From JAXIPB01 sp045403155 (GTDB taxonomy: Bacteria; Actinomycetota; Actinomycetes; Mycobacteriales; Micromonosporaceae): a stretch of DNA of 64,000 nt. Both the position numbers and the translations under genes were made by a program. Of the stretch, positions 26,667-35,107 are shown one piece after another (the stretch's first letter is position 1; each line of letters begins with the position of its first letter). The notes below the pieces were generated by a model, which saw only the letters and a program-made list of their open reading frames with translations, ran no database searches and was not told the DNA's origin. The DNA lies in the NCBI GenBank assembly GCA_045403155.1, contig JAXIPB010000071.1, forward strand, positions 1 to 64,000, read 5' to 3'.

Positions 26667-28544
26667 ATGAAACTCCGCGTGAGTCCTATCGGTCGTCTGC
26701 GCCGTGTTGTCGTCGTCGCAGCAATCGCCGGCGTGGCTATCGCCATGACACCGAGCAACGCCGCCGGAAAGCCGGACTTCGAGGCTCAACCGCCGCAGAG
26801 CTCGGCACAGTACCAGGTACTCGGCCCGAAGACATTCGACGACGTCAACGCCATCGCGCGCACCGGCGCCTCTGTGGACGGAATCGAACATGGCCGCGTG
26901 CAGATCACCGCAACCGCCGAGGAGGTTGGCCAGATTCGGGCCCTCGGGTTCATCGTTGAGTCGGCGCCAAAGGCCAAAGCGACCGGCGGCATGGTGACGC
27001 CGTTGGCTTTCCCGCCCGCGGACTCGGGTTATCACGACTACGCGGAGATGAACGCGGAGATGAACGCCCTGGTCACGTCGAAACCCAGCATCGCCCAGAA
27101 GCTGAGCATCGGCACGTCATATGAGGGTAGAGATATGCCCCTCATCAAGATCTCGGACAACGTGGGAACGGACGAGAACGAGCCGGAGATCCTATTCAAC
27201 GCACACCAACACGCTCGCGAGCATCTCACGGTCGAGATGGCGCTTTACATCTTGCACCTGCTCATCGATAACTACGGCACAGACACCCGGATCACCAACA
27301 TCGTGAATAGTCGCGAGTTCTGGATCGTCCCGGACATGAATCCGGACGGAGGCGAGTACGACATCGCAACCGGCTCGTACCGCTCGTGGCGTAAGAACCG
27401 CCAGCCCAACGCCGGTTCCTCCAATGTGGGCACCGACCTCAACCGCAACTGGTCCTATCAGTGGGGCTGCTGTGGCGGTTCGTCGGGCAGCACGGGAAGC
27501 GAGACGTACCGGGGGCCATCCGCATTCTCCGCCCCGGAGACGCAGCGGCTGCGCAACTTCGTCAACGGCCGTGTCATCGGCGGCACGCAACAGATCAAGG
27601 CGCACATCGACTGGCACACCTACTCGCAACTCGTGCTCTGGCCCTACGGCTACACGACCGCCAACACGACGTCGAATCTGGGGGTAGACGCGCAGGCGGC
27701 GTTCGCTACCCTCGGCCAGCAAATGGCGGCGACCAACGGCTACACGCCCGAGCAGGCGAGCGACCTCTATATCGCGGATGGCACAATCATCGACTGGATG
27801 TGGGCGACCCACGGCATCTTCTCGTACACGATCGAGATGTACCCGGGTCCGTCCGGCAGCGGCGGCGGTTTCTACCCGCCTGACGAGCAGATCGGGCCGC
27901 AGACCAGCCGCAACCGCGAGGCCGTCCTGCTCTTCTCCGAGGCGGCCGACTGTGTGTACAAGGTCATCGGCAAGCAGGCGCAGTACTGCGGCGGCGGCGG
28001 TGGCGCGACCATCTACACCGACACCTTCGAGACCGCTACGAGCTGGACGGTTAACCCGTCGGGGACCGACACCGCGACGACCGGCCAGTGGGAGCGGGCC
28101 AACCCGGCCGACACCAACTCCTCCGGCCCGAAGCAGCTGGGCACGACGGTCAGCGGTTCATTCGACCTCGTCACCGGGGGGGCAGCCGGTACCGGCGCCG
28201 GCGAATTCGATATCGATGGCGGCACGACGAGCATCCGCTCACCATTGATCGCGCTGCCGTCGACGGGAACGCTGACGCTCTTCCTGTCCCAGTACCTCGC
28301 CCACGGCAGCAACTCGTCGTCGGCCGACTTCCTCAGGGTGAGTATCGTCCACAATGGCGGCACCACGGTTGTGTTCAGTCGCACTGGCGCCGCGGTAGAC
28401 CTTGACGCCGTGTGGGGTTCGGCCTCGGCAAACCTCACCCCGTATGCCGGTCAGCAAATCCGCATCCTGATCCAGGCGGCGGACGCGTCCACGGCAAGCC
28501 TCGTCGAGGCCGCCGTAGACGACGTGAGGATCACGCAGGCCTGA
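26667..28544 (+). CDS. Secreted zinc carboxypeptidase (M14) with C-terminal beta domain
   Basis: A 625-aa secreted metallocarboxypeptidase. A signal peptide (RRVVVVAAIAGVAIAMTPSNAA) precedes a propeptide-like region and an M14 domain. Zinc ligands are in HQHAREHLTVE (HxxE) and DWHTYSQLVLWPYG, substrate-binding residues in DLNRNW, and the catalytic Glu in SYTIEMYPG. The last 180 or so residues form a beta-sandwich-like module (FETATSWTVNPSG, SPLIALPSTGTLTLFL) that may bind substrate or wall. GGGAGG sits just upstream of ATG 26667. Exact specificity is not readable. Confidence 0.9.
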   Translation: MKLRVSPIGRLRRVVVVAAIAGVAIAMTPSNAAGKPDFEAQPPQSSAQYQVLGPKTFDDVNAIARTGASVDGIEHGRVQITATAEEVGQIRALGFIVESAPKAKATGGMVTPLAFPPADSGYHDYAEMNAEMNALVTSKPSIAQKLSIGTSYEGRDMPLIKISDNVGTDENEPEILFNAHQHAREHLTVEMALYILHLLIDNYGTDTRITNIVNSREFWIVPDMNPDGGEYDIATGSYRSWRKNRQPNAGSSNVGTDLNRNWSYQWGCCGGSSGSTGSETYRGPSAFSAPETQRLRNFVNGRVIGGTQQIKAHIDWHTYSQLVLWPYGYTTANTTSNLGVDAQAAFATLGQQMAATNGYTPEQASDLYIADGTIIDWMWATHGIFSYTIEMYPGPSGSGGGFYPPDEQIGPQTSRNREAVLLFSEAADCVYKVIGKQAQYCGGGGGATIYTDTFETATSWTVNPSGTDTATTGQWERANPADTNSSGPKQLGTTVSGSFDLVTGGAAGTGAGEFDIDGGTTSIRSPLIALPSTGTLTLFLSQYLAHGSNSSSADFLRVSIVHNGGTTVVFSRTGAAVDLDAVWGSASANLTPYAGQQIRILIQAADASTASLVEAAVDDVRITQA

Positions 28545-28562
28545 CCGTTGGCTGTTTGGAAC

Positions 28563-28605
28563 GAGGGGTTCCCTACGAACGCTACTGGTTCGTAAGGGAC
28601 CCCTC
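28563..28605 (+). terminator. Long hairpin terminator after the carboxypeptidase
   Basis: Two 18-base arms (28563-28580 and 28588-28605, beginning GAGGGG and ending CCCCTC) pair with two mismatches around the loop GCTACTG. It is 18 bases past the M14 stop and ahead of the riboswitch, so it should isolate the B12 operon from upstream transcription. Confidence 0.8.
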
Positions 28606-28629
28606 CGTCCCCCGCTGGATCCGGTCGAC

Positions 28630-28750
28630 GTCGGTGCGGTAGCGTCTCGTTGACCGTTCCGCAGCGAAGCCGGTGCGAAATCCGGCGCTGTCCCGCAACT
28701 GTGATGCCCCTCTGCCCGTACAGAGGGAACGAGCCAGGTCGCCTGCGGAG
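28630..28750 (+). promoter_or_regulatory. Cobalamin (B12) riboswitch
   Basis: The conserved B12 box is present: GAAGCCGGTGCGAAATCCGG, then GCTGTCCCGCAACTGTGA (28687-28704). After a variable hairpin CCCCTCTG/CAGAGGG it is followed by the second conserved block GAGCCAGGTCGCCTGC (28731-28746). Adenosyl- or hydroxocobalamin binding normally switches off the gene downstream, which here is a BtuF-type binding protein. The edges are approximate by about 20 bases. Confidence 0.95.
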
Positions 28751-28809
28751 AGGTCGCGAACAAGCGCTCTCGAGGAAGAGTGCCTCGCCCGCGGAGCATA
28801 AGGATCCAG

Positions 28810-28848
28810 CTCCTATCGGCGAAGCAATCCCGCCTCGACCGACAGGAG
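28810..28848 (+). promoter_or_regulatory. Ribosome-binding-site sequestering hairpin (riboswitch platform)
   Basis: CTCCTATCGG (28810-28819) can pair with CCGACAGGAG (28839-28848) at 9 of 10 positions. The right arm contains most of the Shine-Dalgarno AGGAGGA of btuF (28844-28850). This is the arrangement expected of a translational expression platform. Pairing was worked out by eye. Confidence 0.65.
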
Positions 28849-28853
28849 GACAC

Positions 28854-29804
28854 ATGAGACATCGCTCCCGCTCCCTCGCCGCCACCACCTTCAGAGTTAT
28901 CGTTGCGGCGACCCTCCTCGCCGCCGCCGCGGTTGGCTGCGGCTCCGCGAGCGACAGCCCCGGCCCGCCGACCACGAGCGCGCCGGCCGCTTCGTACCCC
29001 GTGACCGTTGGGTCGCTCACCCTTGACAAGCGCCCAGAGCGGATCGTCTCGCTCTCGCCGACCGCTACCGAGATGCTCTTCGCCGTCGACGCCGACACGC
29101 AGGTGGTGGCGGTCGACGACTTCTCCACGTTCCCGGCCGACGCGCCGAAGACCAGTCTGTCGGGTTACAAGCCGAACGCCGAGGCAATCGCGAAGTACCA
29201 GCCCGACCTCGTCGTCCTCGCCAACGACACTGAGAAGATCGTGGATCAGCTCAAGGCGCTGCGGATCCCCACCTTCCTCGCTGCGGCGGCGGCCACGATC
29301 GACGACACGTATCAGCAGATCACCGACATCGGCCTGCTCACCGGTCATCCCGCGGAGGCCGAGGCGCTCAACAAGCAGATCCGCGACGATCTCGCCAAGC
29401 TGGTGCAGAACGTGCCCAAACGCATGAAGCCGCTCACCTACTACTACGAGCTCGACCCGACGTACTACTCGGTCACGTCGAGGACCTTCGTCGGCGCGCT
29501 CTTCGCGAACGCCGGCCTGGTCAACATCGCCGACGCCTCCAGCACGGCCGGCAACGACTATCCGCAGCTCTCCGCCGAGACCATCGTCAAGGCCAACCCG
29601 GATCTCATCTTTCTCGCCGACAGCAAGTGCTGCGGTCAGTCCGCGACGACCGTTGCCGGTCGCGCCGGCTGGGCCGGCATTGCGGCCGTGAAGAACGGCG
29701 GCGTCATCCCGCTCGACGACGACATCGCGTCCCGCTGGGGCCCGCGTGTCGTGGATCTGCAGCGGTCCATCGCCGACGCGGTCGCGAAGGCGGCGGCCGG
29801 CTGA
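28854..29804 (+). CDS. btuF: Cobalamin-binding ABC transporter lipoprotein
   Basis: A 316-aa extracytoplasmic binding protein. The signal peptide ends in the lipobox AAVGC, then a Thr/Ser/Pro linker, then a type III periplasmic-binding fold: PERIVSLSPTATEMLFAVDA, NAEAIAKYQPDLVVLAN, ADSKCCGQSATTV. This family binds B12, heme or ferric siderophores. B12 is favoured by the riboswitch directly upstream. ATG 28854 has AGGAGGA. btuC and btuD follow. Confidence 0.9.
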   Translation: MRHRSRSLAATTFRVIVAATLLAAAAVGCGSASDSPGPPTTSAPAASYPVTVGSLTLDKRPERIVSLSPTATEMLFAVDADTQVVAVDDFSTFPADAPKTSLSGYKPNAEAIAKYQPDLVVLANDTEKIVDQLKALRIPTFLAAAAATIDDTYQQITDIGLLTGHPAEAEALNKQIRDDLAKLVQNVPKRMKPLTYYYELDPTYYSVTSRTFVGALFANAGLVNIADASSTAGNDYPQLSAETIVKANPDLIFLADSKCCGQSATTVAGRAGWAGIAAVKNGGVIPLDDDIASRWGPRVVDLQRSIADAVAKAAAG

Positions 29805-29838
29805 CCTTGACCCATCGATCTGGTGCGTGAGGCGGTCC

Positions 29839-30939
29839 GTGAACGAAACGGTGGGCACGGCGCTCGGCTGGGACGGGCTTCGCCCGGCCCGGCTGAGCGT
29901 GGGCTGGCTTGTGGCAGGCATCGCGGCCGTTGTCGTGGCCGCGCTTGCCGGGGTGACGGTTGGTCCGGTCGCGGTCAGCCCGGTCGGGGCGATGGCCGAG
30001 CTGCTCAACCTGATCCCCGGTGTGTCCATCCACACTGGACTCTCCGTGCCCGAGGCGGCCATCGTCACGGAACTGCGCCTACCGCGTGTGATGCTTGCCC
30101 TGATCGTTGGTGCGATGCTGGCCCTCTCCGGAGGCTGTTATCAGGGTGTGTTCCGCAATCCTTTGGCCGACCCGTATCTGCTCGGTGTCGCGGCCGGCGC
30201 CGGCCTCGGCGCCACGGCGGCCGTGGCGCTCGGCGTCTCATCCGGAATTGAGGGCACCACGGCGCTGCCATTCGCGGGAAGCGGTCCCGTGCCGGCGTTT
30301 GCCTTCGCGGGCGCGTTGGTTGGCGTACTGCTGACCTACGGCCTCGGCGCGGCCGGCGCCCGCGTCCGCACACCCACGACGCTCATCCTCGCCGGCGTCG
30401 CGGTCGCCGCGTTTCTCACCGCCATCCAGACCTACATCTTGCAGCTCAACGTTGAGACGATTCGCGAGGTCTACTCGTGGCTGCTGGGCAGCCTCGCTAC
30501 GACCGGCTGGGGCGAGGTCACGCTCGCGCTGCCGTACGCCGCGGTGGCTGTCGTCGTCGTACTGGTTCACCGGCGCGAGCTTGATGTGCTGTCGGTCGGC
30601 GATGACGAGGCATCGAGCCTGGGTCTGCACCCACAACGCTCCCGCTATGTCCTCGTCGCCGCCGCCTCCCTCGGCACCGCCGCGGCGGTCGCGGTCGCCG
30701 GTCTGATCGGCTTCGTCGGGATCATCGTGCCGCATACGATCCGGCTCCTCGCCGGCTCCAGTTACCGCGCGATCCTGCCGCTGTCGATGCTCTTCGGCGC
30801 CGCGTTCCTCGCGCTCTGTGATCTCGCCGCGCGTACGTTGCTGTCGCCGACCGAGATCCCAATCGGCGTTGTGACGGCGTTTCTCGGCGCGCCATTCTTC
30901 GTACTCGTACTTCGTACCGCGAAGCGGGTCGGGCTATGA
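29839..30939 (+). CDS. btuC: FecCD-type ABC permease (B12 uptake)
   Basis: A 366-aa permease with about ten membrane helices. Family landmarks are ELRLPRVMLALIVGAMLALSG, the NPLADPYLLGVAAGAGLGA loop, GLIGFVGIIVPHTIRLL (the ATPase coupling region) and PTEIPIGVVTAFLGAPFFV. GTG 29839 is preferred; GTG 29827 is in frame. It overlaps the ATPase gene by 4 bases. Confidence 0.92.
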   Translation: MNETVGTALGWDGLRPARLSVGWLVAGIAAVVVAALAGVTVGPVAVSPVGAMAELLNLIPGVSIHTGLSVPEAAIVTELRLPRVMLALIVGAMLALSGGCYQGVFRNPLADPYLLGVAAGAGLGATAAVALGVSSGIEGTTALPFAGSGPVPAFAFAGALVGVLLTYGLGAAGARVRTPTTLILAGVAVAAFLTAIQTYILQLNVETIREVYSWLLGSLATTGWGEVTLALPYAAVAVVVVLVHRRELDVLSVGDDEASSLGLHPQRSRYVLVAAASLGTAAAVAVAGLIGFVGIIVPHTIRLLAGSSYRAILPLSMLFGAAFLALCDLAARTLLSPTEIPIGVVTAFLGAPFFVLVLRTAKRVGL

Positions 30940-31745
30940 GCACTTCGTCTATCGAGGTCGCGGATCTGAGGGTGTCGCTCGGCGGCACGCCCGTCCTTCG
31001 TGGACTGGACCTCATGGTCTCGCCCGGCGAATGGGTGACGGTCATCGGCCCGAACGGCGCCGGCAAGTCCACCCTGCTTCGTGCCATCGGCGGGCTGATT
31101 CCATTCGACGGCTCGATTTCGCTGCTCGGTTCGTCGGCCGCGCGGTTGCATCGCCGAGATCGGGCTCGGACAGTCGCGATGGTGCCGCAGAACCCCGTGG
31201 TTCCCACCGGGATGGCGGTGCTGGACTACGTACTGCTTGGCCGTACGCCGCACATCCGGCCGTTGGGCCGCGAGTCATCGACTGATTTGGCGGTCGTGGA
31301 TGCGGTGCTGCGCCGACTTGACCTGCTCAGGTTCGCCGATCGGGCGCTGGAGACGCTATCCGGCGGCGAGCGACAGCGTGCGTTCCTCGGTCGCGCACTG
31401 GCGCAGGGCGCGACGGTGCTCCTGCTTGACGAGCCCACATCGGCCCTCGACATCGGACACCAGCAGGAGGTGCTGGACCTGGTCGATACGCTGCGAGCCG
31501 ATCGGGGCCTGACCGTCCTCGCCTCGATGCACGATCTCTCGATCGCAGGCGAGTACGCCGACCGGATGGTTCTGCTCGCCGACGGCATCGTCGTCGCCAC
31601 CGGATCGCCACGCGACGTGCTCACCGAGAAGCTACTCGCCGCGCATTACGGGGCTCGGGTGCGCGTGATCGACGGCGAGCACGGCCCCCTCGTCGTCCCC
31701 CTCCGCTCCCCCTCACCCCGCCCATCCCCATCCGGCCGATCATGA
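30936..31745 (+). CDS. btuD: ABC transporter ATPase (B12 uptake)
   Basis: A 269-aa ATPase with Walker A GPNGAGKST, Q-loop VPQNPVVPTG, signature LSGGERQRAF, Walker B LLLDEPTSALD and switch His in SMHDLSIAG. It powers the BtuF/BtuC importer. The C-terminal tail is Ser/Pro-rich and its stop TGA (31743-31745) falls inside repeat copy E, giving a final GRS. The natural end may once have been earlier or later. Confidence 0.93.
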   Translation: MSTSSIEVADLRVSLGGTPVLRGLDLMVSPGEWVTVIGPNGAGKSTLLRAIGGLIPFDGSISLLGSSAARLHRRDRARTVAMVPQNPVVPTGMAVLDYVLLGRTPHIRPLGRESSTDLAVVDAVLRRLDLLRFADRALETLSGGERQRAFLGRALAQGATVLLLDEPTSALDIGHQQEVLDLVDTLRADRGLTVLASMHDLSIAGEYADRMVLLADGIVVATGSPRDVLTEKLLAAHYGARVRVIDGEHGPLVVPLRSPSPRPSPSGRS

Positions 31746-31803
31746 TTTGGAGGTCATGATCGGCGCGCTTCGGCGACGCTGGGCTCATGATCACGGCGAT
31801 CTT
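31737..31803 (-). repeat. 67-bp dispersed repeat, copy E (reverse orientation)
   Basis: The core at 31737-31762 has arms CGATCATGA and TCATGATCG around TTTGGAGG. The head, reading leftwards, is AAGATCGCCGTGATCATGAG, identical to copy A over 20 bases. It contains the btuD stop codon and lies in the gap between the convergent btuD and VOC genes. Confidence 0.9.
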
Positions 31804-31844
31804 GGCTTGGTCCCACTGGATATGAGCGCGCACAGCAACCGACG

Positions 31845-32219
31845 TTAGCTCTGGGGGCGCTCCTGCATCAGGATGATGTGGTGGCCGTCGGGGTCGGTGA
31901 GACCGGCCATCCACAACTCGGTGGTGTCGTCGCGGTGCACGACGTGCGGACGGTCGCGGAATGCGACGCCGATGTCGGTCAGCCTCGCGACCTCGCCGTC
32001 CAGGTCGTCGACGGTGAAGTAAAGGACGCACCGGCTTTTGTACTCCGGCGAGGTGGGCACGCCCAGGTACAGCCGGACGTCGCCGCTGCGGAAGAACGCC
32101 ATCGGCTGGCCGGCCACGGTGAACAGATGCGGGATGCCGAGCACATCGCGGTAGAACTCCACCGACCGGTCGACGTCGGTGACGCTGATGTGTATCTGAC
32201 CCACTGGACCTAGAGCCAT
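31845..32219 (-). CDS. VOC-family (glyoxalase-like) protein
   Basis: A 124-aa protein with two beta-alpha-beta-beta-beta modules. Metal-ligand positions are His in GQIHISVTDVDRSV and a late Glu in TTELWMAGLTDPDGHHIIL. The family includes glyoxalases, dioxygenases and antibiotic-resistance proteins. The divergent MarR gene starts within about 40 bases, so the two are probably a regulator-target pair. Confidence 0.8.
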   Translation of the reverse strand: MALGPVGQIHISVTDVDRSVEFYRDVLGIPHLFTVAGQPMAFFRSGDVRLYLGVPTSPEYKSRCVLYFTVDDLDGEVARLTDIGVAFRDRPHVVHRDDTTELWMAGLTDPDGHHIILMQERPQS

Positions 32220-32236
32220 GACTCCTCCTATGCTTC

Positions 32237-32251
32237 ACCTAAGCGAAAGGT
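32237..32251. promoter_or_regulatory. Candidate MarR operator
   Basis: ACCT AAGCGAA AGGT is an inverted repeat with 4-bp arms and a 7-base spacer, in the short overlap between the divergent VOC and MarR genes. Size and place suit a MarR-type site. The arms are short, so chance is possible. Confidence 0.35.
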
Positions 32252-32256
32252 TAGCC

Positions 32257-32742
32257 ATGGTGAAGGATATCAGTCAACTGCCCGCCCTGCCGCGGGGGCT
32301 CCCGGCCGATGCGCGGCATCAGACCGCCAACATGCTGCATTCCGCTGCGCTACGTCTGCTCCGCCGCGCCCGGACCGCCGACGCGGAGATGGATCTCGAC
32401 GGGCCGCGCGCGTCCGCCCTCTCGGTGCTGGTCTTCGGCGGCCCGCTCTCGATCGGCCGCCTCGCCACGATCGAACAGGTCTCCGCGCCCGCCATCACGA
32501 AGACAGTGAGCGCACTCGAGGCCGATGGTCTAGTTGAGCGCTTGCGATCGGACGCCGACCGGAGAGTCGTCGTCGTAAGGGCGACGTCGCGCGGGCGCGC
32601 CGTCCTCGAGCGGGGCAGGGCCGCGCGGGTACGGGTGGTCGCCGCGCTTCTCGATGGGCTGAGTGAGCGCGACCGACGCGCGCTCGACCGCGCCGTGCAG
32701 ATCGTCGGAGACGCGCTCAACGCCGACCCGCGTCGATCATGA
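32257..32742 (+). CDS. MarR-family regulator
   Basis: A 161-aa winged-helix regulator: LSIGRLATIEQVSAPAITKT (recognition helix), VSALEADGLVERL, and the wing SDADRRVVVVRATSRGR. ATG 32257 follows AAAGG; the frame could start at ATG 32218, inside the divergent VOC gene. The stop TGA (32740-32742) lies in the head of repeat copy F, giving a final RRS. It probably responds to a small molecule handled by the VOC protein. Confidence 0.88.
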   Translation: MVKDISQLPALPRGLPADARHQTANMLHSAALRLLRRARTADAEMDLDGPRASALSVLVFGGPLSIGRLATIEQVSAPAITKTVSALEADGLVERLRSDADRRVVVVRATSRGRAVLERGRAARVRVVAALLDGLSERDRRALDRAVQIVGDALNADPRRS

Positions 32743-32790
32743 TGTCTGGGCCGTACAAAGGCGTCGATCATGACCTCCAAATCATGATCG
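32724..32790 (+). repeat. 67-bp dispersed repeat, copy F (holds two opposing stop codons)
   Basis: The first half has GTCGATCATGA in place of the usual head. The core at 32765-32790 reads CGATCATGACC, TCCA, AATCATGATCG. The rightward MarR gene stops in the first half (32740-32742) and the leftward HelR-like gene stops in the core (32782-32784), both through CGA TCA TGA. Confidence 0.9.
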
Positions 32791-34854
32791 GCGCGAAGCG
32801 GCGAGGGGGAGGGCGGCGAGGGGGGAGGGCAGGGGGTGGGCGTGCAGGATTGCCAGCCGGGACACCGCCCGCGTCAGGACGACGTAGAGCCGGTGCATGC
32901 CGCGAGGCTCGGACTCCACGATCTGGGAGGGCTCGATGACGATCACATGGTCGTACTCGAGACCCTTCGCGAGTGTCGCGGGAAGCACCGTGACCCGGGC
33001 ATCCGCCTCCGGATCCGCCACCTCGACGCCGGCGGCGCGTAGCGCGGCGGAGAGGGACTCGACGGCGGAGTCAGCGGCGATGACCGCGATCGATCCCTCG
33101 TGCTCGAGTGCCGCGCGTACCTCGGCGACCGCGGCCGTGTCGATGTCGGCAACGGCGCGGATGTCGAGCCGACCGTCCCGACGCAGCGATACCGCCTCGG
33201 GCACGGCCACCCCAAGCGCGGGCAGGAGTTGGTTCGCCAGCGCCACCACCGCCTCGGGCATACGGAACCCGATGGTGAGTGGGACGACCCGGGCCTCCGG
33301 CCGACCGAGGTGCACGAGGGTCTGGCGCCAGTCGCGCGACGCCCATGGCGTGGTGCCCTGGGCGAGGTCGCCGAGGAGGGTGAGTGAGCCGTGCTCGCAT
33401 CGCCGAGCGATGGCCCGGCACTGCATGGGCGAAAGGTCCTGAGCCTCGTCAAGGACCACGTGGCCGAAGCTCGGCCGCCGGTCGATCGCCCCGCCCGCCT
33501 CATCTATGAGCACCGCATCGGCCGCGGACCATCTGGCCGCCTTGACAGTCCGAGGTGGACGGTTCCAGCGCAGGGCGGCCTGCTCCTCCTCGGAGAGGAT
33601 CCCGTCGGCCGCCGCCGCGAGGAAGGCGCCATCCGAAAGCAGCGAGAAGACGATCTGTTCAGCGGAGACCTCCGGCCAGGCGTGGTCGAGGAACGCTCGT
33701 ACCTGTGCCTGGCGGCCCATGCGCCGAAGCCACGCTTCTGGCGGCGACTCCCCTCGGCGCGCCTCGGCCTGGCGCTGTAGTAGGGCGACGGTGCGCGCCC
33801 GTACCCGTTCGCGTCCCACCGCGTGCGGTGGATTCTCCCGCCGCACATCGTCGACGATGCGCCGAAGGGCCTCCGCCGAAACCCGCCAGCGCCACGCGCC
33901 GTCCGAGACGACCAGGCCCTCGGTCGGCCGGCGAATGAGCCCGGACAACGCGTTCGCGATGACGCCGGCCATCCGTACGTCGTGCTTGAGCGCCGCGACC
34001 TCTGGTGGTTCGGAGCCGCGGACCGGCCGGGTGGCCATCAGGTCGTCGACGGATGTCTGCTCGACCTCAATCTCGCCCAGCGCCGGCAGCACGGCCGAGA
34101 TGTAGTGGAGGAAGGCCCGGTTCGGCCCGATCACCAGGACGCCCGATCGACGGAGCCGCTCCCGATGCTGGTAGAGCAGAAAGGCCGCCCGGTGCAGGCC
34201 GACGGCGGTCTTCCCGGTGCCCGGTGCTCCCTGAACGCAGATGGTCTCGTCGAGAGCCGCGCGGACCAGCTCGTCCTGCTCCGGCTGGATGGTCGCAACG
34301 ATGTCGCGCATCGGACCCACGCGAGGACGTTCGATCTCCGCCGTCAGAATCTTCGACGAGGTTCCGAGCTCCTCGCCCCTATCGAGGTGTTCGTCCTCGA
34401 AGCCCGTCAGCTGGCCCGCATGGAAGCCGAATCGCCGCCGCAGCGTCAGGCCCTGGGGGTCGCGGGCACTGGCCTGATAGAACGTCCGCGACACCGGAGC
34501 CCGCCAGTCGAGCACCATGGGCTCGCCGGCATCGTCGGTGACGTGCCGGCGACCGATGTGGTAGCGATGGCCGCTGTGTTCGTCTGCCGCCGGCGTCTGA
34601 CCGAAGGTCAGTTTTCCAAAGAAGAGCGGTGTGTTCGGATCGTCGACAAGCTCGGCCACCCGACGGAAGAGGGTGCGGCCGAGAGTCTCCGAGCTGTACG
34701 CGTCGCCGGCGACCGTGTCCCCGGTGGTGAAGAGGTGCTGTGCCCGTTCGCGCATGCGGCGAAGCGCATCGCGGGAGTCGGCGAGGTGCCTGCGCTCCGA
34801 TGCGATCTCGTCGGCGAGTGGGTCGGGTGCGGATGTCGTGGCGGGCAGGGTCAT
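32782..34854 (-). CDS. HelD/HelR-like UvrD-family ATPase
   Basis: A 690-aa superfamily 1 ATPase. The N-terminal coiled coil (EIASERRHLADSRDALRRMR) is followed by an insert and motif I GAPGTGKTAVGLHRAAFLLY, a form typical of HelD. Motif II is VLDEAQDLSPMQCR, motif III LLGDLAQGTTPW, and the C-terminal LAKGLEYDHVIVI and YVVLTRA motifs are present. HelD-type proteins bind RNA polymerase and recycle stalled complexes. The actinobacterial HelR branch also confers rifampicin tolerance. ATG 34854 follows GGGAGCG. It stops within repeat copy F. Confidence 0.85.
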   Translation of the reverse strand: MTLPATTSAPDPLADEIASERRHLADSRDALRRMRERAQHLFTTGDTVAGDAYSSETLGRTLFRRVAELVDDPNTPLFFGKLTFGQTPAADEHSGHRYHIGRRHVTDDAGEPMVLDWRAPVSRTFYQASARDPQGLTLRRRFGFHAGQLTGFEDEHLDRGEELGTSSKILTAEIERPRVGPMRDIVATIQPEQDELVRAALDETICVQGAPGTGKTAVGLHRAAFLLYQHRERLRRSGVLVIGPNRAFLHYISAVLPALGEIEVEQTSVDDLMATRPVRGSEPPEVAALKHDVRMAGVIANALSGLIRRPTEGLVVSDGAWRWRVSAEALRRIVDDVRRENPPHAVGRERVRARTVALLQRQAEARRGESPPEAWLRRMGRQAQVRAFLDHAWPEVSAEQIVFSLLSDGAFLAAAADGILSEEEQAALRWNRPPRTVKAARWSAADAVLIDEAGGAIDRRPSFGHVVLDEAQDLSPMQCRAIARRCEHGSLTLLGDLAQGTTPWASRDWRQTLVHLGRPEARVVPLTIGFRMPEAVVALANQLLPALGVAVPEAVSLRRDGRLDIRAVADIDTAAVAEVRAALEHEGSIAVIAADSAVESLSAALRAAGVEVADPEADARVTVLPATLAKGLEYDHVIVIEPSQIVESEPRGMHRLYVVLTRAVSRLAILHAHPLPSPLAALPLAASRRS

Positions 34855-34974
34855 TCGGCGCTCCCGGCGTGATCGACGTGGAAGACCGCGGCCGCCCGGC
34901 GCTCCGTACGCCCCTGGCGTCCAATGCCAGTTGGCGTTTCCACGGTGCCGGCTGTGCCCCAAGTTTGGTGTGAT

Positions 34975-34992
34975 CGCACGCATGCGCGTGCG
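34975..34992. promoter_or_regulatory. Palindrome between the divergent helR-like and ArsR genes
   Basis: CGCACGC ATGC GCGTGCG, perfect 7-bp arms, midway between the two start codons. Candidate binding site for the ArsR-type regulator encoded to the right or for another factor. Confidence 0.4.
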
Positions 34993-35107
34993 TCCGCGTC
35001 TCGGAGGCGCGGAACGACAACTGTACGCGCGCCGATATCGGCCTGCCAGCCATTATCGAACCCATGGGAGTCGTCCACGTCTCGCGACCGCGCCTAGAGT
35101 CGCGGGT

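Noticed and set aside
28854..31745. Ferric siderophore uptake instead of B12
   Set aside because: The binding-protein and permease families cannot separate the two, but the cobalamin riboswitch directly upstream favours B12.
34855..35107. Rifampicin-associated element upstream of the HelR-like gene
   Set aside because: I looked for paired GGGGCTTGC / GCAAGCCCC and did not find them; only an unrelated palindrome is there.
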